Positions 1-7,909 of a stretch of DNA of 64,000 nucleotides are shown one piece after another. Below the pieces are notes generated by a model. It did not search any database. It saw only the letters and a list, made by a program, of their open reading frames with translations, and was not told the origin of the DNA. Source of the stretch: Myxococcales bacterium (lineage in GTDB: Bacteria > Myxococcota_A > Polyangia > Polyangiales > Polyangiaceae); NCBI GenBank assembly GCA_004193285.1, contig SECP01000009.1, forward strand, positions 62,001-126,000, written 5' to 3'. Each line of letters starts with the position of its first letter. Position 1 is the stretch's first letter. Position numbers and translations under genes: made by a program.

Positions 1-2
1 CC

Positions 3-1676
3 TTGCGAGACGTCCGGGTCGGACATGAGACGCTCAAGCCCGGAGATCTGCTCTCTTACGTCGGCAACTGGAAGAGCCAAGGCGTGCGCGCGGACGCGGC
101 TTTCGACGCCGCCGCGAAGGACAAAGAGCAGCTCGCGGCGATGGCGTACGGGAAGTACCAGCAGGCGCTCAAAGCGGCCGGGGCGATGGACTTCGACGAC
201 CTCCTGCTGTGCACGGAGGAGCTCTTCAGCAAGCACCCGGACGCGCGCTACGCGGAGGCCTCCCGCTTCGACCATCTGCTGATCGACGAGTACCAAGACA
301 CGAACGGGCTTCAGTACCGCATCGTGAAGGCGCTCGCGGACCGGCACCGCAACTTGTGCGTCGTCGGCGACGACGACCAATCCATCTACGGCTGGCGCGG
401 CGCCGAGGTGACCCACATCCTCAGCTTTCAAAACGATTGGCCAGACGCCAAGGTGGTGCGGCTGGAGGACAACTACCGCTCGAAAGCGCCCATCATCGAG
501 CTTGCCAACACCCTCATCGCGCACAACAGCACCCGCCACAAGAAGGTGCTGCGCGCCTACCGGGACGGCGGCATTCCGCCCAAAATCGTGCGATTCGACA
601 ACGAAACCGCGGAGGCAGAGGAGGTCGTGCGCGACATCCGCCTGCGGCTCGACGTAACGGACGGCCCGCGAACGAACCCGAGCGACATCGCGATTCTGTT
701 TCGCACCAACGAGCAGCCGCGCGCCTTCGAGCTCGAGCTGCGGCGCCACAAGGTGCCGTACGTGCTGGTCGGCGGCATGTCGTTTTACGACCGCAAAGAG
801 GTGCGTGACGTCATGTCGTACCTGCGCGTGATCGCGAACCCGAACGACGAGGTGTCGCTCTTGCGGGTGATCAACGTGCCGTCACGAGGCATCGGCGCGG
901 GCACGATCGAAGCGCTCCTGGATCAGGCAGTTTCCGCAGGCAAACCGCTGTGGCAGGTCCTGCCGGACGCGCTACGCACGATCCCGACCCTCACCGCGCA
1001 GCGCATCTTCGAGTTCATCCAGCTCATCGACCACTACCGCGGCCGGCTCACCGAACAGCCGCTCGCGGAGATGATGAAAGAGCTGCTGCAAAAGGTCGAC
1101 TACCGGTCGGAGCTGACGCGCGCTTACAAGACCCCAGCGGACGTGGAAGCGCGCTGGAACACGGTAGAGGAGCTCATCAACTCCGCCGCCCTCTACACCG
1201 AGCGCGCGGAGACCCCGTCGCTCCTCGGCTTTTTGGAAGAGGCAACCCTCGCCGATCGCGACGACAAGGACGACGACAAGAAAGAGCGCCACGCGCTCAC
1301 GCTGATGACCCTGCACAGCGCGAAGGGCTTGGAATTTCCGCACGTGTACTTGATCGGCATGGAGGAGGGTCTCCTCCCCCACCAGCGCTCCATCATCGAC
1401 GGCCGCAGCATCGAGGAAGAGCGGCGGCTCTGCTACGTCGGCGTCACCCGCGCGCAAGACACGCTCGTCCTCTCGTTCTGCCGTGAGCGCATGAAGTGGG
1501 GCAAACCTCGGCCCTCCATTCCCAGCCGCTTCTTGATGGAAATGCGCGGCGAAACCGAGCGCGCCAAGCGCGCCGCGGAGGCGGCCACCGCCATGTTCAT
1601 GGAGGCGGCCAAGATGGCGGAGCTGGCGGAGAAGGCCGCTGCCTCAAAAAAGCCCAAGAAGAAGCGCGCCTCGTAG
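3..1676 (+). CDS. UvrD/Rep/PcrA-type ATP-dependent DNA helicase, C-terminal part
   Basis: This is a superfamily 1A 3'-5' DNA helicase of the UvrD/PcrA/Rep group, which unwinds DNA during repair or restart of replication. The gene enters from outside the window, so the Walker A region is missing. The visible 557 residues hold the Walker B motif DEYQDTN near residue 95, the motif III segment GDDDQSIYGWRGA, the motif IV arginine region (LEDNYRS), motif V (TLHSAKGLEFPHVYLIG) and motif VI (CYVGVTRA). The tail is Lys/Ala-rich and ends KKPKKKRAS, as is common for the flexible C-terminus of PcrA/UvrD. Whether it is PcrA, UvrD or Rep cannot be decided from the fragment. An SDR gene follows on the same strand after 33 bp. 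Confidence 0.95.
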   Translation: MRDVRVGHETLKPGDLLSYVGNWKSQGVRADAAFDAAAKDKEQLAAMAYGKYQQALKAAGAMDFDDLLLCTEELFSKHPDARYAEASRFDHLLIDEYQDTNGLQYRIVKALADRHRNLCVVGDDDQSIYGWRGAEVTHILSFQNDWPDAKVVRLEDNYRSKAPIIELANTLIAHNSTRHKKVLRAYRDGGIPPKIVRFDNETAEAEEVVRDIRLRLDVTDGPRTNPSDIAILFRTNEQPRAFELELRRHKVPYVLVGGMSFYDRKEVRDVMSYLRVIANPNDEVSLLRVINVPSRGIGAGTIEALLDQAVSAGKPLWQVLPDALRTIPTLTAQRIFEFIQLIDHYRGRLTEQPLAEMMKELLQKVDYRSELTRAYKTPADVEARWNTVEELINSAALYTERAETPSLLGFLEEATLADRDDKDDDKKERHALTLMTLHSAKGLEFPHVYLIGMEEGLLPHQRSIIDGRSIEEERRLCYVGVTRAQDTLVLSFCRERMKWGKPRPSIPSRFLMEMRGETERAKRAAEAATAMFMEAAKMAELAEKAAASKKPKKKRAS

Positions 1677-1709
1677 GTCGCCCCTGCGCCTCTGCTATAG
1701 CGTCTGCGG

Positions 1710-2372
1710 ATGGCCAAAGTACTCGTCACGGGCGCCAATCGCGGCATCGGCTTTTCACTGTGCCAGTTGCTCAAGGCGCGCGGTGACGACGTCATCGCGA
1801 CCTGCCGGCGTAGCACCCCGGAGCTCCATCAGCTCGGGGTAGAGGTGCTGGACGGCGTGGACGTGACGAGCGACAAATCGATCAATCTGGTCGCGGAAAA
1901 GCTGCGCGGTCAGATGCTGGACCTGCTCGTGAACAACGCGGGCGTGCTCACCCAAGAGAGCCTGCAAGACCTAGATTTCGCCGCGATCCAGCGGCAGATC
2001 GAGACGAACGCGTACGGCCCGCTGCGAGTCACGCACAAGCTTTTACCGAACCTGAAGAGCGGCGCCAAGGTCGCGCTCATCACGAGCCGCATGGGCTCCA
2101 TCGCGGACAACACCTCGGGCGGAATGTACGGCTACCGCATGAGCAAGGCCGCGCTCAACGCCGCCGGCAAGTCGCTCGCGCACGACCTGGCCCCCCGCGG
2201 CATCGCGGTCGCCATCCTGCACCCGGGCTACGTGAGCACGGAGATGACCGGCGGCCACGGCAGCGTCAGGCCGCAGGAAGCCGCGCGCGATTTGCTCCAG
2301 CGCATCGAGGAGCTCAGCCTGGATACGAGCGGCACCTTCTGGCACGCGAGCGGGCAAATCCTGCCCTGGTAG
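1710..2372 (+). CDS. SDR family oxidoreductase, C-factor (CsgA)-like
   Basis: This is a classical short-chain dehydrogenase of 220 residues. The cofactor motif TGANRGIG is at residues 7-14, NNAG at 75-78, the catalytic Ser near 126, and the YxxxK pair at Tyr142/Lys146. Its short length and the C-terminal HPGYVSTEMTGG segment resemble the C-factor-like SDR branch, to which Myxococcus CsgA belongs. That resemblance is a by-eye judgement, and the substrate cannot be predicted. The ATG at 1710 puts the Rossmann motif right at the N-terminus. It lies 33 bp after the helicase gene and could be co-transcribed. It converges with the C45 gene, the two stop codons being 3 bp apart. Confidence 0.9.
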   Translation: MAKVLVTGANRGIGFSLCQLLKARGDDVIATCRRSTPELHQLGVEVLDGVDVTSDKSINLVAEKLRGQMLDLLVNNAGVLTQESLQDLDFAAIQRQIETNAYGPLRVTHKLLPNLKSGAKVALITSRMGSIADNTSGGMYGYRMSKAALNAAGKSLAHDLAPRGIAVAILHPGYVSTEMTGGHGSVRPQEAARDLLQRIEELSLDTSGTFWHASGQILPW

Positions 2373-2375
2373 CGG

Positions 2376-3452
2376 TCAGGACTCGAACTTCAGCTCGCGC
2401 CACTCGCCGCGGTCGGCCGGGCCGCGGCAGGCCCACAGCTGGCGCGTCGCTGGGATCGCGATCAGGCAGGCGTTGGTCGTCGTGCCCTGCGCGTCCTCCG
2501 TGTAGCGGTTGATGCTGTCCACGCCGTCGGAGCGGTCACGCATCAGCTCCTGCAGGCTCGCGACGTCTTGGGGCGCCGAGGCCAGCGCAGCCTGAGCGCG
2601 GGACAAGCGCTTCTGACTGGAAGGGCTCGGCGCTTCGCCCTCGGCCGCGCGCAGCTCGTCGGCAAGGCAGTGATTGGTGCGCGCCAGCGGCTGCGTATCC
2701 GCGCGGCGCTCCACGACCGTAGCCGGGTCGCACTCCAGCTCGGTCGCGCCCGCGGAGTCCGCGAGCCAATAGGTGTGGGCGGCCGCACGTGGCGCCGACG
2801 TCACCCACTCGCGAGCCTCCGCCGCGGAACCGGCGCGGATCGCCCGATGCAAAAGGCTCAAGTAGCCAACTCCAACCCTGGAGCGACGGGTCTTGATATT
2901 CGTGGTGCCGACCGCGACGCCGAGCGCGCTCATCCCCGTCAGCGAGAGGGCCCCCGCCACCGTGACCGACCACGTCTCCGGGCCATTTTTTGGGCGCCGA
3001 TGCACCGCGACCACGAACTCCAAATCGGTGGGGTTGAGGTCCCAGGTTTGCCCGACCAGCACCTCACCCGAGCGCGATCGCGCCTTCGGCACGAGCAGCG
3101 ACGTGCACCCTTCGTCGGCGGCGGGGGGCGGAAGCAGCAGGACGTCACGCACGTCCGTCATGTTGGTCGAGCCGTACAGTGCCTCGGCACTGACGCCCGC
3201 CGCTTCCGCGATGCCGGCGTTCTCGGCCGCGCCCTCCGGATCCCACTGCTCGTAGACTCGCAAGCAGCGCGCGCCCGCTTCCAAAAACTGGTCCACGCTC
3301 GGGCCGCCGCGCTCGCGCGAATACTCGCCGAACGCAGTGAGGCGCTGCTCGATGAACGCGCCGATGCGCTCGCGGAGCTGCTCTCCTTGTTGATTGCCGA
3401 GCGAGCGCGCGTCTCCCGCGCACTCCACGATTGGAAGCACCAGCTGCGACAT
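2376..3452 (-). CDS. C45-type Ntn-hydrolase (acyl-CoA:6-APA acyltransferase-like)
   Basis: This 358-residue protein looks like peptidase family C45 (isopenicillin N acyltransferase-like), whose members cleave themselves to expose an N-terminal Cys nucleophile and then act on amide bonds. The likely self-cleavage site is in DEGCTSLL (Cys116), followed by the typical run of strands (LVGQTWDLNP, SLTGMSALGVAVGTTNI) and an HTYWLADS/TNHCL segment. The N-terminus (GNQQGEQLRERI) also fits the family. No signal peptide is evident, so it is probably cytoplasmic. The ccmH-like gene lies 12 bp upstream on the same strand, so the two may share a transcript, although no functional link is obvious. The physiological substrate is unknown. 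Confidence 0.75.
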   Translation of the reverse strand: MSQLVLPIVECAGDARSLGNQQGEQLRERIGAFIEQRLTAFGEYSRERGGPSVDQFLEAGARCLRVYEQWDPEGAAENAGIAEAAGVSAEALYGSTNMTDVRDVLLLPPPAADEGCTSLLVPKARSRSGEVLVGQTWDLNPTDLEFVVAVHRRPKNGPETWSVTVAGALSLTGMSALGVAVGTTNIKTRRSRVGVGYLSLLHRAIRAGSAAEAREWVTSAPRAAAHTYWLADSAGATELECDPATVVERRADTQPLARTNHCLADELRAAEGEAPSPSSQKRLSRAQAALASAPQDVASLQELMRDRSDGVDSINRYTEDAQGTTTNACLIAIPATRQLWACRGPADRGEWRELKFES

Positions 3453-3464
3453 GGCGACGACGCT

Positions 3465-4001
3465 TTACGCCTGATCTCGGATTTCGGAAAGCTCGCGATC
3501 CAAGCGCTCGTCGAGCGCGTCGCGAGGAGGAACGCCGCCGCCGTTCTTCGCTTGCTCCCCTGCCGGCTTGCCGGCGCGGGTCCAGCGCTTGAGCATGAAG
3601 TAACCGGCGACGCCCACGCCGCCGAACGCGAGCGCCAGCAACGTGGCCACCCCACCCAGCGGGCTGGAGTCCGGCACCGCGAGGATCTTCGTACCGTAAC
3701 GCTGCACGAAGGACGCCTCGATGGTGTCCGCGGACTCCCCGGCCTTCAACCGGCGGCGGATTTCACGCCGCAGCTCGTAAGAAGGCTCGGACCCATGGAT
3801 GTCGATGGTTTGGTTCCAGCAGCAAGGGGCCATGATGCGCCCTTCCAACCGGCTCGCGCCCGGCACGTAAGATTGCAGGTCTTCCCCCGCCTCGGTGGCC
3901 GGCACGTGCGCCGGGTGCTCGGCGTCGGCCCACGCCAGTGCGGGCGCGAGCGACAAAAGGCCCGCGAAAACCCAGCTGAGGCGGCGAGAGCTTCGTGACA
4001 T
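3465..4001 (-). CDS. CcmH/CycL-like cytochrome c maturation protein with variant Cys motif
   Basis: This 178-residue protein carries a signal peptide (LSWVFAGLLSLAPALAWA), a CcmH-type domain and a C-terminal membrane anchor (about 117-137). CcmH is the periplasmic thiol oxidoreductase of cytochrome c maturation, reducing apocytochrome cysteines before heme attachment. The characteristic features are MAPCCWNQT (Cys60-Cys61), a helical stretch LRREIRRRLKAGESADTI and VQRYG. Standard CcmH has an LRCxxC(Q)NQ motif; here two adjacent Cys replace CxxC. The open frame extends upstream to 4742, but that extension is antisense to the regulator gene, and the ATG at 4001 immediately precedes the signal peptide. 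No other ccm genes lie in the window. Confidence 0.72.
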   Translation of the reverse strand: MSRSSRRLSWVFAGLLSLAPALAWADAEHPAHVPATEAGEDLQSYVPGASRLEGRIMAPCCWNQTIDIHGSEPSYELRREIRRRLKAGESADTIEASFVQRYGTKILAVPDSSPLGGVATLLALAFGGVGVAGYFMLKRWTRAGKPAGEQAKNGGGVPPRDALDERLDRELSEIRDQA

Positions 4002-4056
4002 GCGGGCAAGCCTAATGCTTGCGGCACTGCCTCGCCAGAATCTCCCGAAAGCAAGC

Positions 4057-4102
4057 TTGACCGCCTCGGACCCCGAGCCTAAAGTTTCAAGACTTTTTGA
4101 AA
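4057..4102 (+). promoter_or_regulatory. Candidate sigma-70-type promoter and palindromic operator of the regulator-men operon
   Basis: A -35-like TTGACC (4057-4062) and a -10-like TAAAGT (4080-4085) are separated by exactly 17 bp. Immediately downstream, across the expected transcription start, lies the perfect inverted repeat TTTCAA-N6-TTGAAA (4085-4102). The gene for a GbsR/MarR-type regulator starts at 4137, so this is a plausible autoregulatory operator. No experimental support exists. Confidence 0.5.
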
Positions 4103-4136
4103 TCTCAAACATCTCACCCCACCAGCGACGCCCTCG

Positions 4137-4676
4137 ATGACCGATAGCTCCGATAGCGGCATCTTTCCCGCAGAGCTCGAGGTGGCCGATACCGTCGGTC
4201 GCTTGATGGAGTTTTGGGGCTTCAAGCGCCCGATGGGCCGCATGTGGACGCTCCTCTACCTGTCCCCGCAGCCCCTGGGCGCCGCCGAGATCGGCTCGGA
4301 GCTCAAAATGAGCGCGGGCGCGGTGAGCATGGCCCTTGGCGAGCTCCTCAAGTGGGGCGCGGTGAAGAAGAGCTGGCGGCCGGGTGAGCGCCGCGACTTT
4401 TACGAGGCCGAAACCAGCGTCGGCAAGCTCGTGCAGCGCGTCTTGCGGGAGCGTGAGCTCACCCTGGTGCGCGAGTTCGCGGAGGCGCTCGGCCGCGCGG
4501 AAGCGGAGCTGCCCGCCGCGGCTTCGTCCGAGCCCGAGTCGCTCGGCTTCAAGCGGGAGCGGCTGCAGCACTTGCGCGCGCTCTCTCAGATGGGAGAGGG
4601 CTTGCTTCGCGCTCTCGTCTCGGGGCAATCCATCGACCCGACCCCGTTTCTCAGCATGCGTGACAAGGCTTCCTGA
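4137..4676 (+). CDS. GbsR/MarR family winged-helix transcriptional regulator
   Basis: This 179-residue protein is a winged-helix regulator of the GbsR type. The family segment GRLMEFWGFKRPMGRMWTLL lies near residues 22-41, and a helix-turn-helix follows (LGAAEIGSELKMSAGAVSMALGELLKWG, about 47-74) with a wing at VKKSWRPGERRDFYEAE. The C-terminal half is helical and probably mediates dimerisation. It is the first gene of the menaquinone cluster: menG starts 4 bp after its stop codon, so they are almost certainly co-transcribed. Whether it controls men genes or something else (GbsR relatives often respond to small metabolites) is not shown. The palindrome at 4085-4102 is its likely site. Confidence 0.85.
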   Translation: MTDSSDSGIFPAELEVADTVGRLMEFWGFKRPMGRMWTLLYLSPQPLGAAEIGSELKMSAGAVSMALGELLKWGAVKKSWRPGERRDFYEAETSVGKLVQRVLRERELTLVREFAEALGRAEAELPAAASSEPESLGFKRERLQHLRALSQMGEGLLRALVSGQSIDPTPFLSMRDKAS

Positions 4677-4680
4677 ATCC

Positions 4681-5400
4681 ATGACCACTCCCGACACGAA
4701 CCCTTCCCTGCGTGAAGGCTCGGGCGCGATGTTCGACGGCATCGCGCACCGCTACGATCTCGTCAACCGCGTCATCTCGCTCGGCATCGATCAAAGCTGG
4801 CGAAAAAAGACGGTCCGCGCTCTGGAATTGAAGCCCGGCGCGCGCGTGCTGGACCTCGCGACCGGCACCGCGGACCTCGCGATCATGATCGCTCGCCAGC
4901 ACCCGCACGTGAGCCTCGTCGGGGTGGACCCTTCCGCGAAGATGCTGGAAGTAGGGCAGAAGAAGCTGGACGCCGAGCAGCTCGCCGAGCGCATCGAGCT
5001 CCACGTCGGCGACGCGCAGCGCCTGGATTTTCCGGATCGCAGCTTCGACGGCGTGAGCATCGCGTTCGGCATCCGCAACGTGCCCGATCGCCTGCAGGGC
5101 TTGCGGGAGATGGCGCGGGTCACCAAAGCCGGCGGTCGCATCGCGATCCTGGAGCTGTCGGAGCCGCGCGGCGGGTTGCTCGGCCCTCTCGCGCGCTTTC
5201 ACGTGCACAGCGTGGTCCCCGCGGTGGGAGCGCTGCTCTCCGGCGCGAAGGAGTACCACTACCTCCAAAAATCCATCGCGGCGTTCCCCTCCGCGCGTCG
5301 CTTCGAAAGCTTGATGCGCGAAGCGGGCCTGCACGTCGTGGCGTCCACCGCGCTCACGTTCGGGGTTTGCCATCTCTATGTCGGCGAGCCGATCGTCTGA
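4681..5400 (+). CDS. menG: Demethylmenaquinone methyltransferase MenG (UbiE family)
   Basis: This 239-residue SAM-dependent methyltransferase carries out the last step of menaquinone synthesis, the C-methylation of demethylmenaquinone. UbiE/MenG hallmarks are seen: MFDGIAHRYDLVNRVISLG near the N-terminus, LDLATGTADLA (SAM motif I), VGVDPSAKML, the family signature segment FGIRNVPDR, and the C-terminal EYHYLQKSI. The start ATG at 4681 is 4 bp after the regulator stop codon. The reading frame is open further upstream, but that part only overlaps the regulator gene. The 3' end overlaps the menD start. Because every neighbour is a men gene, menaquinone rather than ubiquinone is the likely substrate class. 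Confidence 0.93.
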   Translation: MTTPDTNPSLREGSGAMFDGIAHRYDLVNRVISLGIDQSWRKKTVRALELKPGARVLDLATGTADLAIMIARQHPHVSLVGVDPSAKMLEVGQKKLDAEQLAERIELHVGDAQRLDFPDRSFDGVSIAFGIRNVPDRLQGLREMARVTKAGGRIAILELSEPRGGLLGPLARFHVHSVVPAVGALLSGAKEYHYLQKSIAAFPSARRFESLMREAGLHVVASTALTFGVCHLYVGEPIV

Positions 5401-7189
5401 AGTGGACGCGGTGAGCGACGCCTACCTGATCGGCGAGTGGTCGCGCCTCGTCTTCGCCACGCTGCTCCAAGCCGGCGTCACGGACGTGTGGGTGAGCCCA
5501 GGCTCACGCTCGACCCCGTTCACGCTCGCGGCCGCGCGCACCGCCGGTATCACGCTGCGCCCGGTGGTGGACGAGCGCTCCGCCGCCTTCATGGCGCTCG
5601 GCTACGCGCGCATCACCGGCCGCCCCGGCGCGGTCCTGTGCACTTCCGGCAGCGCCGCCGCCAACTACTTCCCCGCCGTCGTCGAGGCGTCGCAAGCGAG
5701 CTTGCCGCTCCTGGTGCTCACCGCAGACCGCCCGCTGGACGTGCAGCAGGCGCAGGCCGCGCAAACCATCGACCAGCTCAAGCTGTACGGCGGGTTCGCG
5801 CGCAGCTTCTTCGATCTGGGGCTGCCAGAGAGCTCACCGGCGGCGCTCATCGGAGCTCGCCGCGCCCTCGCCCAGGCCGCGGCCACCGCACGAGGCCCGT
5901 TGCCGGGCCCCGTTCACGTCAACCTGCGCGCCCGCAAACCGCTCGAGCCGCGCGCCGCGCAAACCGAAGCCGAGCGCGGGCTCGGCGCCCGGGTGACGCG
6001 CCTCCTCGAAACCCCGCTCCTGCGGTACGCGCCCGAGCAGGCCTTGGCCAACGAAGCCGTGCTCGCAGCGACACGAACGCTGCAATCAGCCGGTTCGGGC
6101 CTGATCGTCGTCGGCCCCGTCTCGGCCGCGAACGAGAGCCTGGCGCAGCCGCTCGCTCAGCTCGCCGAGCTCACCGGCTTCCCGGTGTATGCGGAGGCTC
6201 CGAGCCAGGTCCGCTTCGCGCTCTCCGAGCACGCGCTGTCGGTGCCGCTGTTGGACTGGCTGCTCTCCACCCCCGCGCTCGCGGAGAGCCTGAAGCCGGA
6301 CGTCCTGGTGTGCATCGGCTCCACGCCCACCTCCTCCGCCTACGAGCGCTGGGCGGAGCGCGTGCCGACGCGAGTCGTCTTCGCGGAGCACGGCTACCCG
6401 GACGCAGTCGGCGGGGCGGAGCTGGTCGCCAGCGGCGACTTGTCGCGAGGGCTGTCCGCGCTTTGCCAAGAGCTCGCACGGCGAGCCTCCGCGCGTGAGC
6501 CGAGCTCATTTGCGGTGCGGCTACGCGAGGCGCACGACGGCTGCGTGCGCCGCATCGACGAGCTGCTCGCCGAGCCCACGCGCGAGCTAGTGGAAGGAGC
6601 AGTCGTCAAGGCGGTGGTGGAGAGCTTGCCGACGGACGCGGTGCTCGCGCTGGGCAACAGCTTGCCCATCCGCGAGGTAGACGCCTACGTGACGCGCGCC
6701 CCGCGCTTCCGGGTGGTGTGCCAGCGCGGCGCCAACGGTATCGACGGCTTGGTCTCCGGCGCGCTCGGCAGTGCGCTCGCCAGCGGCGCCCCAACGCTGC
6801 TGCTCCTCGGCGACGTCAGCTTGCTCCACGACGTGGGCGCGCTCGCGTCCGCGCGGCTGGTGACCTCGCCGCTCGTCATCGCGGTCGTGGACAACGCCGG
6901 AGGGCGCATCTTCGACCAGCTGCCGGTGCAAAAGGTGTACGCGGCCGACGCCGCCCTGACCGAGCTCTGGCTCACGCCTCCCAACCACGAGCTGTCGCAC
7001 GCCGCCGCTCTGTTCGGGCTGACCTACGAAGCACCGACGAGCTTGGAGGCCGTGCGCGCGGTGACGCGCGCCGCGCTGGCCCGCGGCGGGCCCACGTTGC
7101 TGCACCTCCGGGTCGGCCCGAATAGCGCGGCGGAGCAGCGGCGCCGCGTGCTCGGCGCGCTCGCGGCGCAGGTTACGCCCGGAGGCTGA
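5378..7189 (+). CDS. menD: SEPHCHC synthase MenD (thiamine-diphosphate enzyme)
   Basis: MenD condenses isochorismate with 2-oxoglutarate in a ThDP-dependent reaction, giving SEPHCHC, the first committed menaquinone intermediate. The 603 residues begin with the typical VSPGSRSTPFTLAA segment, followed by VVDERSAAFMALGYAR (containing the ThDP-activating Glu), LCTSGSAAANYFPAVVEA and LTADRPLDVQ. The C-terminal ThDP/Mg domain includes RGANGIDGLVSGALG, LLGDVSLLHD and VVDNAGGRIFDQLP. The size matches the family. The chosen ATG at 5378 overlaps the end of menG by 23 bp; a GTG at 5411 is an alternative start closer to the conserved core. Confidence 0.95.
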   Translation: MSASRSSEVDAVSDAYLIGEWSRLVFATLLQAGVTDVWVSPGSRSTPFTLAAARTAGITLRPVVDERSAAFMALGYARITGRPGAVLCTSGSAAANYFPAVVEASQASLPLLVLTADRPLDVQQAQAAQTIDQLKLYGGFARSFFDLGLPESSPAALIGARRALAQAAATARGPLPGPVHVNLRARKPLEPRAAQTEAERGLGARVTRLLETPLLRYAPEQALANEAVLAATRTLQSAGSGLIVVGPVSAANESLAQPLAQLAELTGFPVYAEAPSQVRFALSEHALSVPLLDWLLSTPALAESLKPDVLVCIGSTPTSSAYERWAERVPTRVVFAEHGYPDAVGGAELVASGDLSRGLSALCQELARRASAREPSSFAVRLREAHDGCVRRIDELLAEPTRELVEGAVVKAVVESLPTDAVLALGNSLPIREVDAYVTRAPRFRVVCQRGANGIDGLVSGALGSALASGAPTLLLLGDVSLLHDVGALASARLVTSPLVIAVVDNAGGRIFDQLPVQKVYAADAALTELWLTPPNHELSHAAALFGLTYEAPTSLEAVRAVTRAALARGGPTLLHLRVGPNSAAEQRRRVLGALAAQVTPGG

Positions 7190-7192
7190 GCC

Positions 7193-7909
7193 GTGCGCTA
7201 CCTCTGCCTGCACGGCTTCACCGGCTCGCCCGAGAGCTTCGCGGGCTGCGATCCCCCGAGCGGCTCCCTTCGGCCCGTGCTGGGCGGCCATCGACACACC
7301 GAGGTCAGAGGCGACTTCGATGACGAGGTCGAGCGACTCGCAGCTCTCGGCGCGGAGGCGCAATGCGAAGGGCTGTTCGGCTACTCGCTCGGCGGGCGTT
7401 TGGCGCTCGGCATCCTCGCTCGTTACCCCGAGCGCTTCCGCCACGCGCTCGTCGTGTCGGCGCAAGCCGGACTGGTGAGCGAGGCCGAGCGCCTCGCCCG
7501 AATCGACGGCGACTCACGCTGGGTGGCGCTCCTTCGGGAGCGTGGGCTCACTGCCTTCGTGGACGCGTGGCAAGCGCTGCCGCTGTGGGCGACCCAGGGC
7601 GACTTGTCGGAAGACGTCAAACAGGCCCAACGCGAGCAACGCTTGGGGCACTCCGCGGAGGGCTTGGCGCACAGCTTGACCCAGCATGGGCTCGGAAAAA
7701 TGCCTGATTTGCGCCCGCGGCTCGCGGAGGTTCGAACGCCGGTGGACTTCTTGGTCGGCGAGCGCGACTCCAAATTCGTCACCCTCGCTCAGGAGCTCGC
7801 GCGGCTCCTTCCGCAAGCTCGCTTGAGCATCGCGACGGGCGCTGGTCACAATCTGCTACTGGAGCGGCCCGCGCTGTGTGCCAGCCTGCTCGTTCGAGGA
7901 GACTCATGA
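7193..7909 (+). CDS. menH: MenH-like alpha/beta hydrolase (SHCHC synthase)
   Basis: This 238-residue alpha/beta hydrolase is placed in the men run and probably eliminates pyruvate from SEPHCHC to give SHCHC. The sequence shows [13 protein letters not shown] at the N-terminus (oxyanion region), the nucleophile elbow GYSLGGR with Ser65, a late Asp in VGERDSK and the catalytic His in [16 protein letters not shown] and the short lid are typical of MenH. The start is a GTG three bases after the menD stop, with GGAGG just upstream inside the menD end. The stop overlaps the menA start in ATGA. Position and motif together make the assignment good, although alpha/beta hydrolases are easy to misname from sequence alone. 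Confidence 0.85.
   Translation: MRYLCLHGFTGSPESFAGCDPPSGSLRPVLGGHRHTEVRGDFDDEVERLAALGAEAQCEGLFGYSLGGRLALGILARYPERFRHALVVSAQAGLVSEAERLARIDGDSRWVALLRERGLTAFVDAWQALPLWATQGDLSEDVKQAQREQRLGHSAEGLAHSLTQHGLGKMPDLRPRLAEVRTPVDFLVGERDSKFVTLAQELARLLPQARLSIATGAGHNLLLERPALCASLLVRGDS

Noticed and set aside
2568-3998. Long plus-strand open frame antisense to the C45 and ccmH-like genes
   Set aside because: Arg-rich, no recognisable domain, and it lies opposite two well-supported genes; such frames are common in GC-rich DNA.
4002-4742. N-terminal extension of the ccmH-like reading frame
   Set aside because: It is antisense to the GbsR-type regulator gene and precedes a good signal peptide; the ATG at 4001 is the sensible start.
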